A DNA stretch of 64,000 nt from NCBI GenBank assembly GCA_029204225.1, contig CM055094.1, positions 69,599,566-69,663,565 of the forward strand, given 5' to 3'. Origin of the DNA: Diphasiastrum complanatum (taxonomy: Eukaryota; Streptophyta; Lycopodiopsida; Lycopodiales; Lycopodiaceae). Below the pieces are notes generated by a model that was given only the letters and a program-made list of their open reading frames with translations, was not told the origin of the DNA and did no database searches. Position 1 is the first letter of the stretch; every line of letters starts with the position of its first letter. Of this stretch, positions 12,101 to 25,902 are shown piece by piece. Position numbers and translations under genes: made by a program.

Positions 12101-13041
12101 GATCTTCTTGTTGCAGGTTATGTGAGATGTTGCTCCTGAATCGATGACCACATTGTAGTCATGTCCGGAGTAGCTTGTCGAAGCTTCGTCGAGTATCGTG
12201 AAAGCTTTGTCACCTCTTTTTGCATCTTTAGATGATTCTGCAACGTTTGCTTTTTCAGCTTTGTTTTTTTTTTTTGGGTTGAATCTACCCTTTCTTCTTG
12301 CAGTGCATGCAAGGTATTGTTGGATTGAACTAGCATTTGTTGGTTGTATGGCCTGGTTTGTGGCAGTGATGGTAGGAAGAAGATTGTTGATTCAAGGACT
12401 TCGTCTTCTCGAATCTTGGCTTGCTTTTGTTCTTCTTCTTGCCTTTCATGAAGAGAGCCTTCTCTTCATCACTGCTTCCCTCTCCTTCGTCTCTCATCAG
12501 TCCCTCATTAGCAACAAGACTGACTGCTTTGTCAAATGTCATATCTAGTAGACTCAGTATGAGGATTCTCAACGTTTGATAGGATGAAGTACATCAGCTA
12601 CTGTGGTGCTGGGACCTGGTGCTCCTGTCTTGATGCAACGAGTTGAGCGAAAATCGTTCTAATCTTCTCAACGTGATGATCCAACTAGTTGCCATCCCAC
12701 CATATTGATTGCAGCTGATTGTGAAGGTGCATGACTGAAGCTGCAGTTCTCACTTTATACTTCTGCTTTAATCTTTCCCATGCTGCATGGTTGCTTTCGT
12801 AGTCATCAATCTGCATGAGTAGATCTTCATTTATGGACAAAACGATGATCGCCATTGCACGCTCATCCTTTTTGATCCATTCAGCTCTCCTCGGGTCTCC
12901 CTTTGAAGGCTACACCTCTGAGAGCTCGGTCACCGACCAAATGCCTTCGCCCTTCAGGAGCGTTTTGATTTTGAATTTCCAGATTCTGTAATTTGCGCCA
13001 TCGAGACTGATTGCTACTCTGGTCTGGATTGTGATAGCCAT
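9141..13041 (-). pseudogene. Copia-C gag-pol remnant, copy 1
   Basis: Nearly full-length copia coding region on the minus strand. Gag comes first (13041-12330; MA-I-TRVAISLDGANYRIWKF start inferred from copy 2; CCHC-like knuckle with its first Cys replaced by Tyr). Protease follows (MVIDSGATSHITCN, 12151 downward). Integrase (about 11790-10880) has HSDVCGP-type and LRSDNGGEY motifs but NGVAKRKNRT, in which the catalytic Glu is Lys (11278-11280). A linker precedes RT (10620-9855; QIDVKTAFLHGDL, SFVDDSLMI) and RNase H (9755-9200; YSDASWAS, MMDSQSAIYLSQN). A TAG interrupts gag where copy 2 has Gln. Several frameshifts and stops are present. Neither LTR is intact; the 3' end is truncated at the 9139 junction. 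Confidence 0.9.
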
Positions 13042-13074
13042 ATTATGTTGTCTGGAAGAATTACTGCTAGGATA

Positions 13075-14480
13075 TCAGTAGTGATAACCTGCTGGCTCTG
13101 CCACAACATTAGGATTATATCGATAGAACTTTATAACATTTAAAACTGCATCAGGTACTAAAGATATGGTATGTTCGATAATTGATGTTGGAATACCCTT
13201 CAGATCTTGATAAGTCCATGCAAAGCAATCTTGATTCTTAATAAGTAACGTTTGGAGTGCTTGATACTGTTCAAAAATAAGTTGTGATCCAACTTGTACA
13301 ATCTTTTCTAGTTCTCCTAGTTCAGCAAGATTCATTGGCTGTGTCCTAATTGGGCCATCATAAACATCTTTTGATTCTGGCACCTGTTCTTCGGGTTTAC
13401 GATGTGCTTTAGGTAACATGATAACCACATCATCCAGTGTATAACCTTTAAAATGTTCGGGCATATCATGCTGGTCAACATCTGCTTGTTCTTTGTCGAA
13501 AGGATTTGTCTTGGATCTTTGCTTAGCCTTCTTGGCAGGAACTGATCATGGAGGTGATGACTTTCGAGATGATGATGTCTTGCTAGAACTCTAACTTGTA
13601 GAATCATCCTTGACTTTCCCTTTGTCTTTATCCAGTAAGGGTGGCACATTTTGTGAATCAATCTTTTGAGGAGGATTTTTCCATTTCAGGACCATATTAT
13701 AATATTGCTTGACTTGTTTCTTCATCATTGTTCCTGTGATCCTGTCTTACTTCAATATAACTGCTTTGGGTGGTTCTATTGTTGGTTCATCATGAACATA
13801 CGCACTCCAAATCTGGTCGGATCCATATGACTTAGAGTCTGCTCATCAATAAGTTTTGCATTATCATCATAAGTCAAGGCATGACTCACAGGAATGAGGT
13901 CATCTTCAATCGGATCTGGTATAGGTTTTGTTGATATCCAAGCTACATTCAGCACATTCAATCGAAAAGTGATCGGTGTATCCAAGTTTCGATCCAATAA
14001 TGAAATCTCGCTCAAATCTGACTGATTATCTTGTTGACACATATATCCTGCTGTACAATCAATAGTTGCAAGAGCTTCATTCCAGTTGGCAGTATCCGTT
14101 TGAGAATCGTAGTGAACTCCCAAATGTTTCTCTGGTCGGTCACAAGTATGACATTGTTGAGGAATCATCATCCTCTTTTTGAACCACTGGTTTGATAGTC
14201 CAAGTTGCAGGATCAACTTTGACTGCATGTTCACGATTTTCAAAAGTGTTTTTTCCGATACCCCAGTTATGAATTACTTGCGCAACTCGTAACCATGGAC
14301 GTCCCAATAGGACTCGGTAGATATTCGGTGCATTTGTTAAGTCCATTACTACAAAAGTAATGACGAATTATACTCCCACAATTCTGACAGGTATATCTTC
14401 AACCATTCCTCACGGACGAACTATCGTTTGATCAGCTAGCTTAATGGCAAAAGTCGCAGACTTGATCTTTGTAAGGCCCC
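13075..14480 (-). pseudogene. Ty3/gypsy pol fragment, copy 1
   Basis: Minus-strand translation shows the gypsy protease-region motif YRVLLGRPWLR with an aspartic-protease-like context (14346-14140). A long linker follows (14243-13776, SYALTYDD-type acidic segment). The pre-RT segment (13464-13075) contains LLIKNQDCFAWTYQDLKGI, which resembles the conserved start of gypsy RT. The RT catalytic core, RNase H and integrase are absent. Copia-C gag begins only tens of bases downstream, so two unrelated elements have been joined. Frames break at about 13770, 13560 and 14160. Confidence 0.8.
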
Positions 14481-14484
14481 ATTT

Positions 14485-15344
14485 TGTACATAGCCTTGTA
14501 GAAATCAGGTTAACTCTTGAATCGCCAGTTATCACAGACAGAGACTTGATCTAGAAAAATCAAAAAAATTGGCGAAGGTTCCCTAGGAGAAGATTGGCTC
14601 AGCGAAGGTTCAACAGTGCTATTTTTGAGAAAAACTCTCTGATCAGGCTTTTCTGACAATTTCTATGGAAATAACCTTCGCCAAACTCTCAAATTTACGC
14701 ATAGATTCGCTGCCATGAGAGCAATAGTATAGTTCAGATTTCAACATGAATGGAAGATTCACATCTAGCTCTAACATCCATTAACCCTAAGCATTAACAC
14801 TACATCCACTAACACTAGATCCACAACAAGATAGCTTACTCTTTCTCTGTCTCCCTTTCTCCCTCATAAAAAATATAATAACATGCAATCCCAATAACAA
14901 TCAAATCCAACAATTAGCAAAATCCAAAGAAGGCATGAGAGATGGAGGAAAAGTGATAGAGAGCAAGGACATTCATAAATTTATTTCACAAGAGAACGAA
15001 TCTACTTTATTGAAATGAAGAAATGAAACATGTGTAGGAACTCGAGTTGGTCTCTTCTTATAGTAGAGAGGTGGACCCTGATCTCTGAATCCTATTGGTC
15101 CATTTCTGCCTCCCTAATTATTCAAATTTAAAAAAGAGTGGGAACCAACAAAATTGGAGGGAAACCCAACTTTATTCACGAACTTGAAATTTAGGCCTTG
15201 ACACATTAAAAGTACCACAAAAAGGCCTAAAGTCCTTTTATTGACTTTCAACTAATCAGAACTCTATGTGATCATCGGGTTGGGCTTACACACGCAAGGT
15301 GCCAAATCCCTCTCACTTATTAACTAGGGTTAGGGGAGGAGGGC
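14485..15344. other. Non-coding spacer with a short inverted repeat
   Basis: No gene or transposon protein was recognised. A perfect 12-bp inverted repeat, TTGGCGAAGGTT at 14569-14580 and AACCTTCGCCAA at 14673-14684, brackets a third GCGAAGGTT at about 14613. The rest is AT-rich sequence, which may be untranslated or LTR sequence of the neighbouring elements. The equivalent region in copy 2 is 44530-45350. Confidence 0.5.
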
Positions 15345-16215
15345 GTTGACCTTCATCAACTTATCGGTGAAGGACATTATCCACATCAGTGATGTAGTGA
15401 CACCAAGACAAGCCTAGGATGTACCAAAAGAACAGTTTGAAACCATCAAGAATTATGTTTTTGAAGTCAAAATTGAATAGTGTCGTATGGAGCAAGGGGA
15501 GCACATTTAAACATATATGACCAGAATCAAGCCAATAAGAGACAAACTGCATTCCATAGGCGAGTGCATACATGATGTCGAGTTGGTGCACACCGCATTT
15601 TGTGGCATTGGAGACTCTTATCAAACGTTTGTGAGCGGGACAACGTCAAGAGAAAGGCTACCAACCTTGGATGAGCTCACATGAATCTTGATGTTGGAGG
15701 AACAATGACGGGAAATGGTGAAAGCTCGTTCTCAAAACATTGATGATCAAGCACTTGTGGCACGCCAAAAGCAAGGCAAGGGCAAGGGCTAGAAGAAGTC
15801 TAAACAACAATTTGCCAAAACTCAAAGGAAGAGGGGTCATCTAGCAAGACCAAGAAGAAAGGCAAGTGCTTCTATTGCGGCAAAAAGGGCCATTGGAAGT
15901 TTTAATGCCGAAATTTTTTTTCGGAATCGGAAGAGAAAATCAAAGCAAACAAGTAACCTTGTCGATGAAGGTGAAGTTGAAGACTCTAGCATCTATATAT
16001 TAGCATTGTCATCCAATCAAGATAATCAAGCTTGGTACATTGACTCAGGAGCCACAAGACACATGATAGGTAATAAAGAAGTAGCTTGAAAGAGTTGGAT
16101 AATGGAACATCTGTGTCACAAGCAAATGGTGATGTGTGCAAGTCGAGAGGGATAGGCACTGTTTCCACCAACTACATGATGGCAAAAGCATAATGATCAA
16201 GGAGGTACTTTATGT
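15345..16215 (+). pseudogene. Copia-D gag-protease remnant, copy 1
   Basis: Plus-strand fragments of a copia gag: a QAWDVPKEQFETIKNY-like block near 15410-15460, a basic segment, and a CCHC knuckle (CFYCGKKGHWKF, near 15868-15905) interrupted by TAA before its last Cys. The protease start follows, AWYIDSGATRHMIGNKE, near 16030-16085. Homology ends at about 16215, where an inverted R1 begins. Integrase and RT are absent. Stops occur throughout. This element runs opposite to Copia-A, B and C. Confidence 0.8.
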
Positions 16216-16224
16216 ATATGCAAC

Positions 16225-16990
16225 TTAAAAATTTTATTTTACATGCATTGATAGGCTCTCAACCTACATGACACACCAACATCATCACTTAGCCAACCAT
16301 AATCAAACAAAGATTGTCTATTTAATTCACAAAATCATTTTCTATATGTTTTTTTTTTTATTGTTATCATATCTTTACTCATGCACACATTTTGAATCAG
16401 AGCTCAATCCTTGAGGTAAGAAAAGAAAAATAATCATTTTTTGATGGGTCCAAGACAACTAGGACTTGAAAATAGATAATTACTAGGATCCAATGTAACA
16501 GAGTCACATATTTATTCTTGAGAATATTTGTGACAATGTCATTGATATACCATAATGTTCTTGTTTTATTGCAAAACCATAGAAAGAATTCAAGGTTTTT
16601 CTAAACGTAATCTTAGTTTTCTCTTTTTAATGAAGAGAATGTCGTTGGCTCCCACAACAGAATATTTTTTTTAAATATGCACCTTTTTGATGCCACAAGG
16701 TGCACATAAAAAAGTTTACCTTTTCTTACATGCACCTTTTGTCCAGAAGCTGCATGTAAAAACAAATTACGGCAAAATAAACATTGAAACAAAAAGTAAA
16801 AACAAAAATTACGGCAGGGAAAGATGATACGCCTCCTCCCGCCATTATGCCCTAGGGTGTCCGCCATTGGGCTACCGCCCTCGAGGGACCTCCTTGGGCA
16901 GAATGCCCTTGCAGGGTGACCTCCCTCCCCCTCAGGTGAACGCCCTTCCTGCGAGGATTGCCCTTGGAGGGTGACCTTCCCTACCCTTTC
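16225..16990 (-). repeat. Repeat R1, inverted copy 1
   Basis: Reverse complement of the R1 sequence at 1681-2360. It keeps the AACCTACATGACACACC block, the GATTACGTTTAGAAAA-type block, paired GCCGTAATTT motifs, and two hairpins (GCACCTT/AAGGTGC near 16680-16710; TACATGCA/TGCATGTA-type near 16735-16765). It extends further than the forward copies into a run of GGGCAGAATGCCCTT-like imperfect inverted repeats (16850-16985). Adjoins the truncated Copia-D on one side and the germin-like gene's 3' flank on the other. Confidence 0.75.
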
Positions 16991-17861
16991 ATTTATCTTG
17001 GAAACATTATTTAATTACGAAAAAAGGTATTCCTAATTGACATAGTAGCAGTTCAGATGAACATGTGTTCATTTGAGTCATTTCTTGAAAATGGAATGAG
17101 TCAATATCCTTCTAACTACATAAAATGAAATGGATACTTTGTGTCTATTCTGCTCACTTTTTGAACAAATTAAAAAGCAAAATGGGCATCTGGTTTTTTC
17201 AGAAAAAAATTGCCGCATGTTTCATCTTGTGCGTCAGGCGTCAAGCTGCCACGTGCTGGCTTGAGAGTGGTTAAAAAAAAGTCAAACTGCTCATTATGTT
17301 TCATAATCAGCATGTAGGAAGTTTCAAAGTATCCATTACGCAATGGAAAGTGCCGGCATAGGCCATTCTGCCTGGTTTTACTTTCTAAAATTTTTCAGGC
17401 TTCGGGTCTCGCCTAAAAGATTTTGAAAATCCTTACGGACAAAATGGCATATATGCCCAACCCATTCCATACTACATAATGATTATAAGGATTAACCGTG
17501 ACTTATCAACTCTCACAAGGAAATCAACGTTTTTAGAGATACAAAGATGATTAATTCTCTAACAACTACTTACTGCATGGAAGGCATGATAATCATAATC
17601 TCTCAATTAGAAGAGTTGGTGTATTTCCAGTTTATTTTCTTAAATTCATCACAGTCAAGGCAAAGCGATGACTTCCATTCTTGAAAAAGCTGGCGTAGTC
17701 TGCCTTCAGAGGCAAGAGATAGCGCTGCAAACTGTTGCGGTAGTAAGTCTAAACTTCGGCATTCAAGTAACTATCAGACTAAAACAGTTTCTATAATTCA
17801 ACATTAAGAGGACAAATTACGTTGCAAGTGGCTTGAGTTGATGAACTGTCTTGTGTAGGAA
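16991..17861 (-). other. 3' flank of germin-like gene, copy 1
   Basis: No additional gene seen. On the gene's strand an AATAAA signal lies at 17631-17636, about 225 nt after the stop codon, a plausible polyadenylation signal. Copy 2 has the same signal at 47599-47604 but lacks 21 bp near 17592-17612 and a short piece near 17397-17410. Confidence 0.45.
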
Positions 17862-18545
17862 TCATTTGGAGCCCGAGAAAATTGCTTTCAAACGGTCTAT
17901 TGTCTTCTGATCCAAGATCAAAAATGATTTCTGTAGCACTTCATCCTTGATGTTTGAGCCAAACAAGGCACTCGAAATGGTTTGGAAACCAGGGCTCTGG
18001 CTGTTCAGAGCAACCACGGCTTGAGCGGGTGCATCTCCTACATTGAGCTGAAAGTGAATGAGTCCTCTTGGAAAAATCATGACCTCACCTTTGCTGATGA
18101 CCCTGGCAAATAGCTTGTTGTCAGCGGTGACAAAACCAGCGTACAAAGTTCCTTTTACAACATAAATGATTTCGGATGCACGGGGGTGGGTGTGAGGTTG
18201 GATAATTCCTCCCTTTGCAAAATCAAGCTTGGCAAAGGATAACCCAAGAGAGTTTAAGCCCGCAAACGTATCCACGTCAGCAAGAATAGCGCTGGCTCCG
18301 ACACTGTTGTTAGTCTGGGGAGGAGCTGTGAGGCCATCAAAAACGAAATCATCTGTTGTGACAGCGGCTGGTGTTTTGCAAGGGTAGCCGTTCAGGTATA
18401 GATCCTTGGTAAGATCAGCAACACAAAAGTCCTGTAAAGGATCCGCATCGGCGGCATTGACATTGAGAGGCGCGAATTGTAACAGAAGCAAGGCCGGGAA
18501 TACCAGCAGCCCTGCAAAAATGTTGAAGAAAGTAGAGGACTCCAT
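17862..18545 (-). CDS. Germin-like protein (secreted cupin), copy 1
   Basis: A 227-residue protein of the germin-like family: single-domain cupins of the plant cell wall/apoplast, often hexameric and Mn-binding, some with superoxide dismutase or oxalate oxidase activity. Residues 1-31 form a hydrophobic signal peptide ending NVNA before ADADPLQDFCVADL. Cys41 and Cys56 are placed for the family disulphide. Germin box 1 (GGIIQPHTHPRASEI, 112-126) supplies His118, His120 and Glu125, and box 2 (KGEVMIFPRGLIHFQ, 152-166) supplies His164. All four metal ligands are therefore present. N79-N80-S81 is a potential glycosylation site. The start at 18545 is preferred because the longer in-frame ORF (to 18788) reads through the TATA box. 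No intron is evident. The sequence cannot assign the enzymatic activity. Confidence 0.93.
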   Translation of the reverse strand: MESSTFFNIFAGLLVFPALLLLQFAPLNVNAADADPLQDFCVADLTKDLYLNGYPCKTPAAVTTDDFVFDGLTAPPQTNNSVGASAILADVDTFAGLNSLGLSFAKLDFAKGGIIQPHTHPRASEIIYVVKGTLYAGFVTADNKLFARVISKGEVMIFPRGLIHFQLNVGDAPAQAVVALNSQSPGFQTISSALFGSNIKDEVLQKSFLILDQKTIDRLKAIFSGSK

Positions 18546-18683
18546 GTTGTCTGAAATGAACTTTGTTGAAAACCTCAGCTTATACGACGTAAGATGGACT
18601 GAAACTATTCCAACAAGACAGATGCGTATGTCGCTGAACTGAGAGGTTGAGCGATGCCTATGTGAGATCGAGATCTGCGCAAC

Positions 18684-18695
18684 AGATATATAATA
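18684..18695 (-). promoter_or_regulatory. TATA box of germin-like gene, copy 1
   Basis: On the minus strand the sequence reads TATTATATATCT, about 140 nt upstream of the start codon. That would leave a 5' untranslated region of roughly 110 nt. The whole stretch between start codon and TATA box appears identical in copy 2. A GACGTAAG motif lies in the leader at about 18586-18593; its role is unknown. Confidence 0.6.
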
Positions 18696-18799
18696 CAGTG
18701 GTGAAGATGGACGCTCCCGTAACGCCCAAGTAACTAGCTTCGAAGATAGATGAGAGGAATTTCCTACGCCTTTGCTGCATGCCTCCAACGTAGTTGCGT

Positions 18800-20235
18800 G
18801 ACAGAATTGAAGTCAATTATCGGTCGTATTTTGGAGATGAAGGCAGAGATGGTAGAGTTTCTAGGGTTTTAAAACTTAACTTTCAATGACAGGATTTTAT
18901 ATTGTTATCAAACTTGATGAAATCTCAACCAAGGATAAATTCGAGCTCAAAAGATGTTTTGTTCAAGTTGAAAGACCTACGACTAAGTGGCAAAGCCAAA
19001 AACTTATGATGCTCAAATGTATCAGACTAAAATAGGATGAATTTTTGTCTATAGAATATTTACAAAAGTTTAAAAGCACCAAGTAAAATTCTAATTTCAA
19101 CAAACGTCCTCTAAATCTTCACCTAGTTTTTAGAATGGATTTTTCGTTTCTTACACATAATTGGCATGTCAATATTTTGCAGAAACATGGAACTGTGATT
19201 GTTGGGCGAATTTTTCGTTGAGGGATTGGTCCCGTCGGAAGATCCCCGACAAGGGGAAGGGACCACACCGCCCTTACTAGTGAGATAAATGGCTACTCAA
19301 GTTCACTACTCAGCTTCTTCATCTGGAAAGAAATGCTAGTGATGCTGATCTAAATCTTGAGTAGGATCTAACCGGACCTTGGGAGACCCTAAACTAGAAA
19401 CCACTCTAGTCTTAATAGGATCCAAACCTCTATGGGATGCTAGTAAGATTCGGAGGGATTCTAGAAGGGGGTCATGAGAGGCCCTCCTAAATCCATCCTA
19501 CAAATTCAATCTACTACCTGTGAAGTGAATATATGAGAGTGAATTTGACGATGATGCCTCACTCGAGGTTATGCTATAATTGTGTACTGATTGTTTGCAC
19601 ATTGATTGTTTACCTTTTGGCTTTAATTATTCTTAATTACTTTGATGATTATGTTCTATTGCGTGTCAAATAGTTGAAGGTGCAGTGTTGAAAAGAGGTC
19701 ATGAGACGATAGGAAGCAATTCAAAATAGTCAAAGTAAATAGACGACTTCAGCGAGCGCAGCGGAATGAACCTTCTTTCCTGTGCATGACTATGCCTATC
19801 AATATTGAACAAAAAGGTAGTGATAGAAATCACGTTCACCCTTTAGCAACTAGCTTTGAAATTGCTAGCAACTAAGTGATTACGTAGTCTAACATAAAGC
19901 ATTGAAATATCAGACAATTATTAGCTACAAAGTATTACAAAGAGGAATACATACTGACATATACTGAACGCAATAAGAAAAAGAAATTAGATTGTCAATT
20001 GCTTTATCCAGTTGGCTGTGATGTGCTAGCATTCATCCATTTAGGACTTCTCTAAAATTCACTTGCTAATAAATTAATGCAAATCAGTGGCTTTAATTCC
20101 AAGCAAAATGTTAATGGTCTCTCTGTAGAAATGGACTGTTTATCTCATAGTTCACATTTTTCTCGAAAAATGCTACAAATGCGAAAGGCTTTACTAAAAC
20201 TATTCTCTTAATATTTTAGGCACCCGACAAATGCG
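18800..20235. other. Intergenic region upstream of germin-like gene, copy 1
   Basis: AT-rich sequence without recognisable coding or transposon domains. It aligns with 48770-51280 of copy 2 except for two segments absent here: 177 bp missing after about 19280 and about 900 bp missing after about 19520. It may hold distal regulatory sequence, but none was identified. Confidence 0.5.
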
Positions 20236-20240
20236 AAAAA

Positions 20241-20276
20241 CCCGAAGTGTCCGAAGTCTTCGAAGTGGCCGAAGTA
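20241..20276 (+). repeat. Four 9-bp CCGAAGT repeats
   Basis: CGAAGT occurs four times at exact 9-bp spacing (20243, 20252, 20261, 20270). The array recurs at 51287-51322, where the last unit is altered to CAAAGT. It lies near the left end of the Copia-A remnant in both places. Confidence 0.8.
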
Positions 20277-20560
20277 TGTCATTGTGGCAGAAGCAACAAT
20301 AACCAGCTATGAACCATTTCCGAATAGTTCTACAGACTATGTGAAAACACGAAGAAAACTGTAGATCTGGATAATCAGTTGGACGAAGATTAAAAATCAA
20401 TTAGTTGATTAGTAAGAGAATAATCCAAGACTCCCCCTCAGTCTAAATCCATGAATTCCTTGACCTTCAAACTTAGTTCTGCACAAAAATTTCCGTGTGC
20501 ATCCAAGCTTAATGATTTGTTAAAAATATTTGTTGTCATATCTTGCATTCATCGACAATC

Positions 20561-22010
20561 TTACAAATTAACCTCTTTTTCGAGTAATTTGCTTCTGACG
20601 TAGTGATACTTGATTTCAATCTGCTTACTCTTGGAATGAATCCTAGGGTTGGCCGATAAGGCAATGGCACTTTGATTACCACAAAATAAAATTGTCGAAG
20701 CATGTTGATTTAGACCGATATATGAGAGTAATTTCCTCAACAAAATTGCTACCTTTGTAGCTTGAGAGAGTACGATATACTCTGATTCAGTGGAAGATAG
20801 AGTATCGATGATTGCTTATGAGTGTTCCATGAAATAGGACCATTGTTGAGGAAGAATGTAAATCCAGAAGTGGATTCATGAGTATCTACATCTCCTTCCG
20901 AACTTGCATCTGTGTAACCATTGAGTAAATTGAGTGCGACTGCTCCATAACAAATGCAAAAGTCCATAGTAGCTTAAAGCTATCTCAGAATTCTGACAAG
21001 AGCTTTCCAATGTGTTATATCAGGGTTAGTCATGAACTAAGTTAGGGAGCTTACTGCAAAGACTATGTCTGGTCTGGTACAGATCATGGCATGCATAAGA
21101 GATGCTATTATCGAATGATAAAGATACTCACGCATCTGCTCCTTTTCTTGAATTGTTTGAGGACTCTGGTCCTTCGACAATTTGAGACCTCGTTCCATTG
21201 GTGAGAAAGCTAACTTACAATTAACAAGAATATATCTGACTAACATATTGTAGATGTACCTCTGTTGAGTAATATAAATCAACTTTCGATTTCTGTCTCT
21301 TTGGATTCGAATACCAAGGCAGAAATGAGCTTCGCCCAGATCGGTCATGTCGAATTTGAAAGATAGCATTGTCATAGCTTCTTTTACCACATCGATATTG
21401 TTGTTGAAAATTAGTGTGTCATCCACATACAAAGTGATAATAATAAGCTACACTGTTTTGAAGTAAACATTGGAACCTGACAAACTTGGTGTGTAGATGT
21501 GATCAATAAGAAAAGTATTGATTCTTTGAACCCATGCTCGAGCAGATTGCTTCAAGCCATAAAGTGCTTTATGGAGCTTACACACATGATTGTGTTGACC
21601 TTCGATATTGTAACCTTCAGGTTGCACCATGTAAATGTCTTCTTTGACAAATGCGTTAAGATATGTTGTCTATACATCCATTTGATGTATTTCAAAATCT
21701 GTGGCAGCGGCAAATGATAGCAAAATTCTTATAGAAGAATGCTTAACTACTAGACTAAAAGTCTCAGTATAATCGATGTAATGTATTTGAGAGAATTCTT
21801 TGGCACCAAGTTGAGCTTTTCTCCTATCAATGCTTCCGTAACCCCTTGTATTTGATTTTGGATATCCATTTGAAAATCAACTACATTTCACTAGCAAGTA
21901 ATTCACCAATTGTCCATGTCTGGTTCTTGATAAGAGATGAATATTGTTTATCCATAGCTTCTTTCCACAGATCGGAATCGTGCTGACTGAGTGCTTCTTC
22001 AACAGTCGTA
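20561..22010 (-). pseudogene. Copia-A RT/RNase H remnant, copy 2
   Basis: Same remnant as at 226-1680, more diverged. RNase H (20561-20967) reads CGNQSAIALSANPRIHSKSKQIE, where copies 1 and 3 have CDN, PRF and KHIE. RT has the shared TAG at 21670-21672 and MYVDDTLIF beginning at about 21432. A small deletion just before the YVDD block splits the RT frame here (FKTV then stop), but not in copies 1 and 3. R1 again truncates it at about 22011. Confidence 0.87.
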
Positions 22011-22772
22011 AGGGCGGTGTCCGAACGCCCTTCCTAGGGCAGAGTGGCGCAAGGAGGCATCTACTTCAGTGCCGTAATTTTTTTTTCACTTTTTTTTTCA
22101 ATGTTGTTTTTGCCGTAATTTGTTTTACGCACACCTTTCAGACGAAAGGTGCATGTAAAAAAAAGATAAATTTTTGTACATGCGGATTGCGACATCCGGA
22201 ATTTGCATGTTTCATGTTTTTTGCCATAAACATTTTACTACCATAGATTCTATTGTGGAAGGCAACACCATTCTCTTAATTGAAAAGTTAAAACTAAGAT
22301 TACGTCTAGAAAAACATTGAATTCTTTCTATAGTTTCTTAATTAAACAAGGACATTGTGTATACCACGATGGCATTGTCAAAAATTTACTCAATTATATA
22401 TATGTGACTATGCTAGATTGGATCCTCGTAATCATCTATTTTCAAGTCCTAGTTGTCTTGGACCCATCAAAAATTGATTATTTTTCTTTTTCTACCTCAA
22501 GGATTGAACTCTAATTCAAAATGTGTGCATGAGTAAAGATATGATAACAATATAAAAAAAAACATATATAAAATGATTTTGTGAATGCAAATAAATAATC
22601 TTTATTTGATTATGGTTGGCTAAGTGATGATGTTGGTGTGTCGTGTAGGTTGAGGGACTATCAATGCATGCAAAATAAAAAATTAAAAGTTGCAAATTTT
22701 TGCTATTGAGGCCTTGCATATGAAAGTGCATTTTAAGCATGGGCATGCATGCAATCAAAAGAGAGAGACGTG
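22011..22772 (+). repeat. Repeat R1, forward copy 2a
   Basis: Matches 1681-2441. The first hairpin here is CACCTTTC/GAAAGGTG (perfect over that part), and CCATAG/CTATTGTGG replaces the CCACAG hairpin arm. It is the first of two R1 copies in this segment, because a local duplication repeats it at 23332. Confidence 0.75.
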
Positions 22773-23331
22773 AATTGTTTTTTTCTCTCGAAAATCCGAT
22801 TTTAGATTATAGACTAGTTTGTACAAAAATGCATGTTAAAAGCATAACTTAAAGAAGCCTAAGTTTATCAGCTTCTTTAAACAAGAATAGGGGAGAGATG
22901 ACAAAATCACCAGTCCTAGATTCTCTACTATTAATATCTAACCATATGTTTCAAAGAGCAATGACTCTAATACATTGCTAGAAATCATTAACATTTACAT
23001 CATCAGAAGTGATATCGACATTCAGTAGCACATCTCATTTGTGGCTAAATCTCCTAAATTTGACATGAAAGTGAGCAATTAAGAGGTTAGTCATTGATTT
23101 CCAAATTGGAGCATAAATTCTTTGGCAACAAGTTGAGCTTTTCTTCTCTCAATGCTCCTATTTGTCTTGTATTTGATTTTGAATATCCATTTGAAAATCA
23201 ACTACATTTCACTAGCAAGTAATTCACCAATTGTCCTTGTCTGGTTCTTGATAAGAGATGAATATTGTTTATCCATAGCTTCTTTCCAGAGATTAGAATC
23301 GTGCTGACTTAGTGCTTCTTCAACAGTCGTA

Positions 23332-24092
23332 AGGGTGGTATCCGAACGCCCTTCCTAGGGCAGAATGGTGCGAGGAGGCATCTACTTCATTGCCGTAATT
23401 TTTTTTTCACTTTTTTTTTTCAATGTTGTTTTTGCCGTAATTTGTTTTACACGCACCATTCAGACGGAAGGTGCATGTAAAAAAAACATAAATTTTTGTA
23501 CGTGCACATTGTGACATCCAGAATGTGCATGTTTCATGTTTTTTTGCCATAAACATTTTAGTACCACAGATTATGCTGTGGAAGGCAACACCATTCTCTT
23601 AATTGAAAAGTTAAAACTAAGATTAAGTCTAGAAAAACATTGAATTCTTTCTATAGTTTTTTAATTAAACAAGAACATTGTGTATACCACAATGGCATTG
23701 TCACAAATTTACTCAATTATATATACGTGACTATGTTAGATTGGATCCTCGTAATTATCTATTTTCAAGTCCTAGTTGTCTTCGACCCATCAAAAATTGA
23801 TTATTTTTCTTTTTCTACCTCAAGGATTGAACTCTAATTCAAAATGTGTGCATGAGTAAAGACATGATAACAATATAAAAAAAACATATATAAAATGATT
23901 TTGTGAATGCAAATAAATAATCTTTATTTGATTATGGTTGGCTAAGTGATGATGTTGGTGTGTCATGTAGGTTGAGAGACTATCAATGCATGCAAAATAA
24001 AAAATTAAAAGTTGCAAATTTTTGCTATTGAGGCCTTGCATATGAAAGTGCATTTTAAGCATGGGCATGCATGCAATCAAAAGAGAGAGATG
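23332..24092 (+). repeat. Repeat R1, forward copy 2b
   Basis: Second R1 created by the local duplication. Carries TGCACATT/AATGTGCA intact and CCACAG/CTGTGG intact (loop ATTATG). The first hairpin is weakened (CACCATTC against GGAAGGTG). Confidence 0.75.
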
Positions 24093-24399
24093 TGAATTGT
24101 TTTTTTCTCTCGAAAATCCGATTTTAGATTATAGACTAGTTTGTACAAAAATGCATGTTAAAAGCATAACTTAAAGAAGCCTAAGTTTATCAGCTTCTTT
24201 AAACAGGAATAGGGGAGAGATGACAAAATCACCAGTCCTAGATTCTCTACTATTAATATCTAACCATATGTTTCAAAGAGCAATGACTCTAATACATTGC
24301 TAGAAATCATTAACATTTACATCATCAGAAGTGATATTGACATTCAGTAGCACATCTCATTTGTGGCTGAATCTCCTAAATTTGACATGAAAGTGAGCA

Positions 24400-25890
<1,491 letters not shown>

Positions 25891-25902
25891 TATAGCAATT
25901 AT

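Noticed and set aside
18406-18642. Antisense 78-codon ORF over the germin-like gene
   Set aside because: Shadow of the conserved coding strand, with no family resemblance. Same at 48374-48610.
18546-18788. 81-residue N-terminal extension of the germin-like ORF
   Set aside because: It would place coding sequence across the TATA box and put a non-secretory segment ahead of a standard signal peptide. The second Met matches family length. The same applies at 48514-48756.
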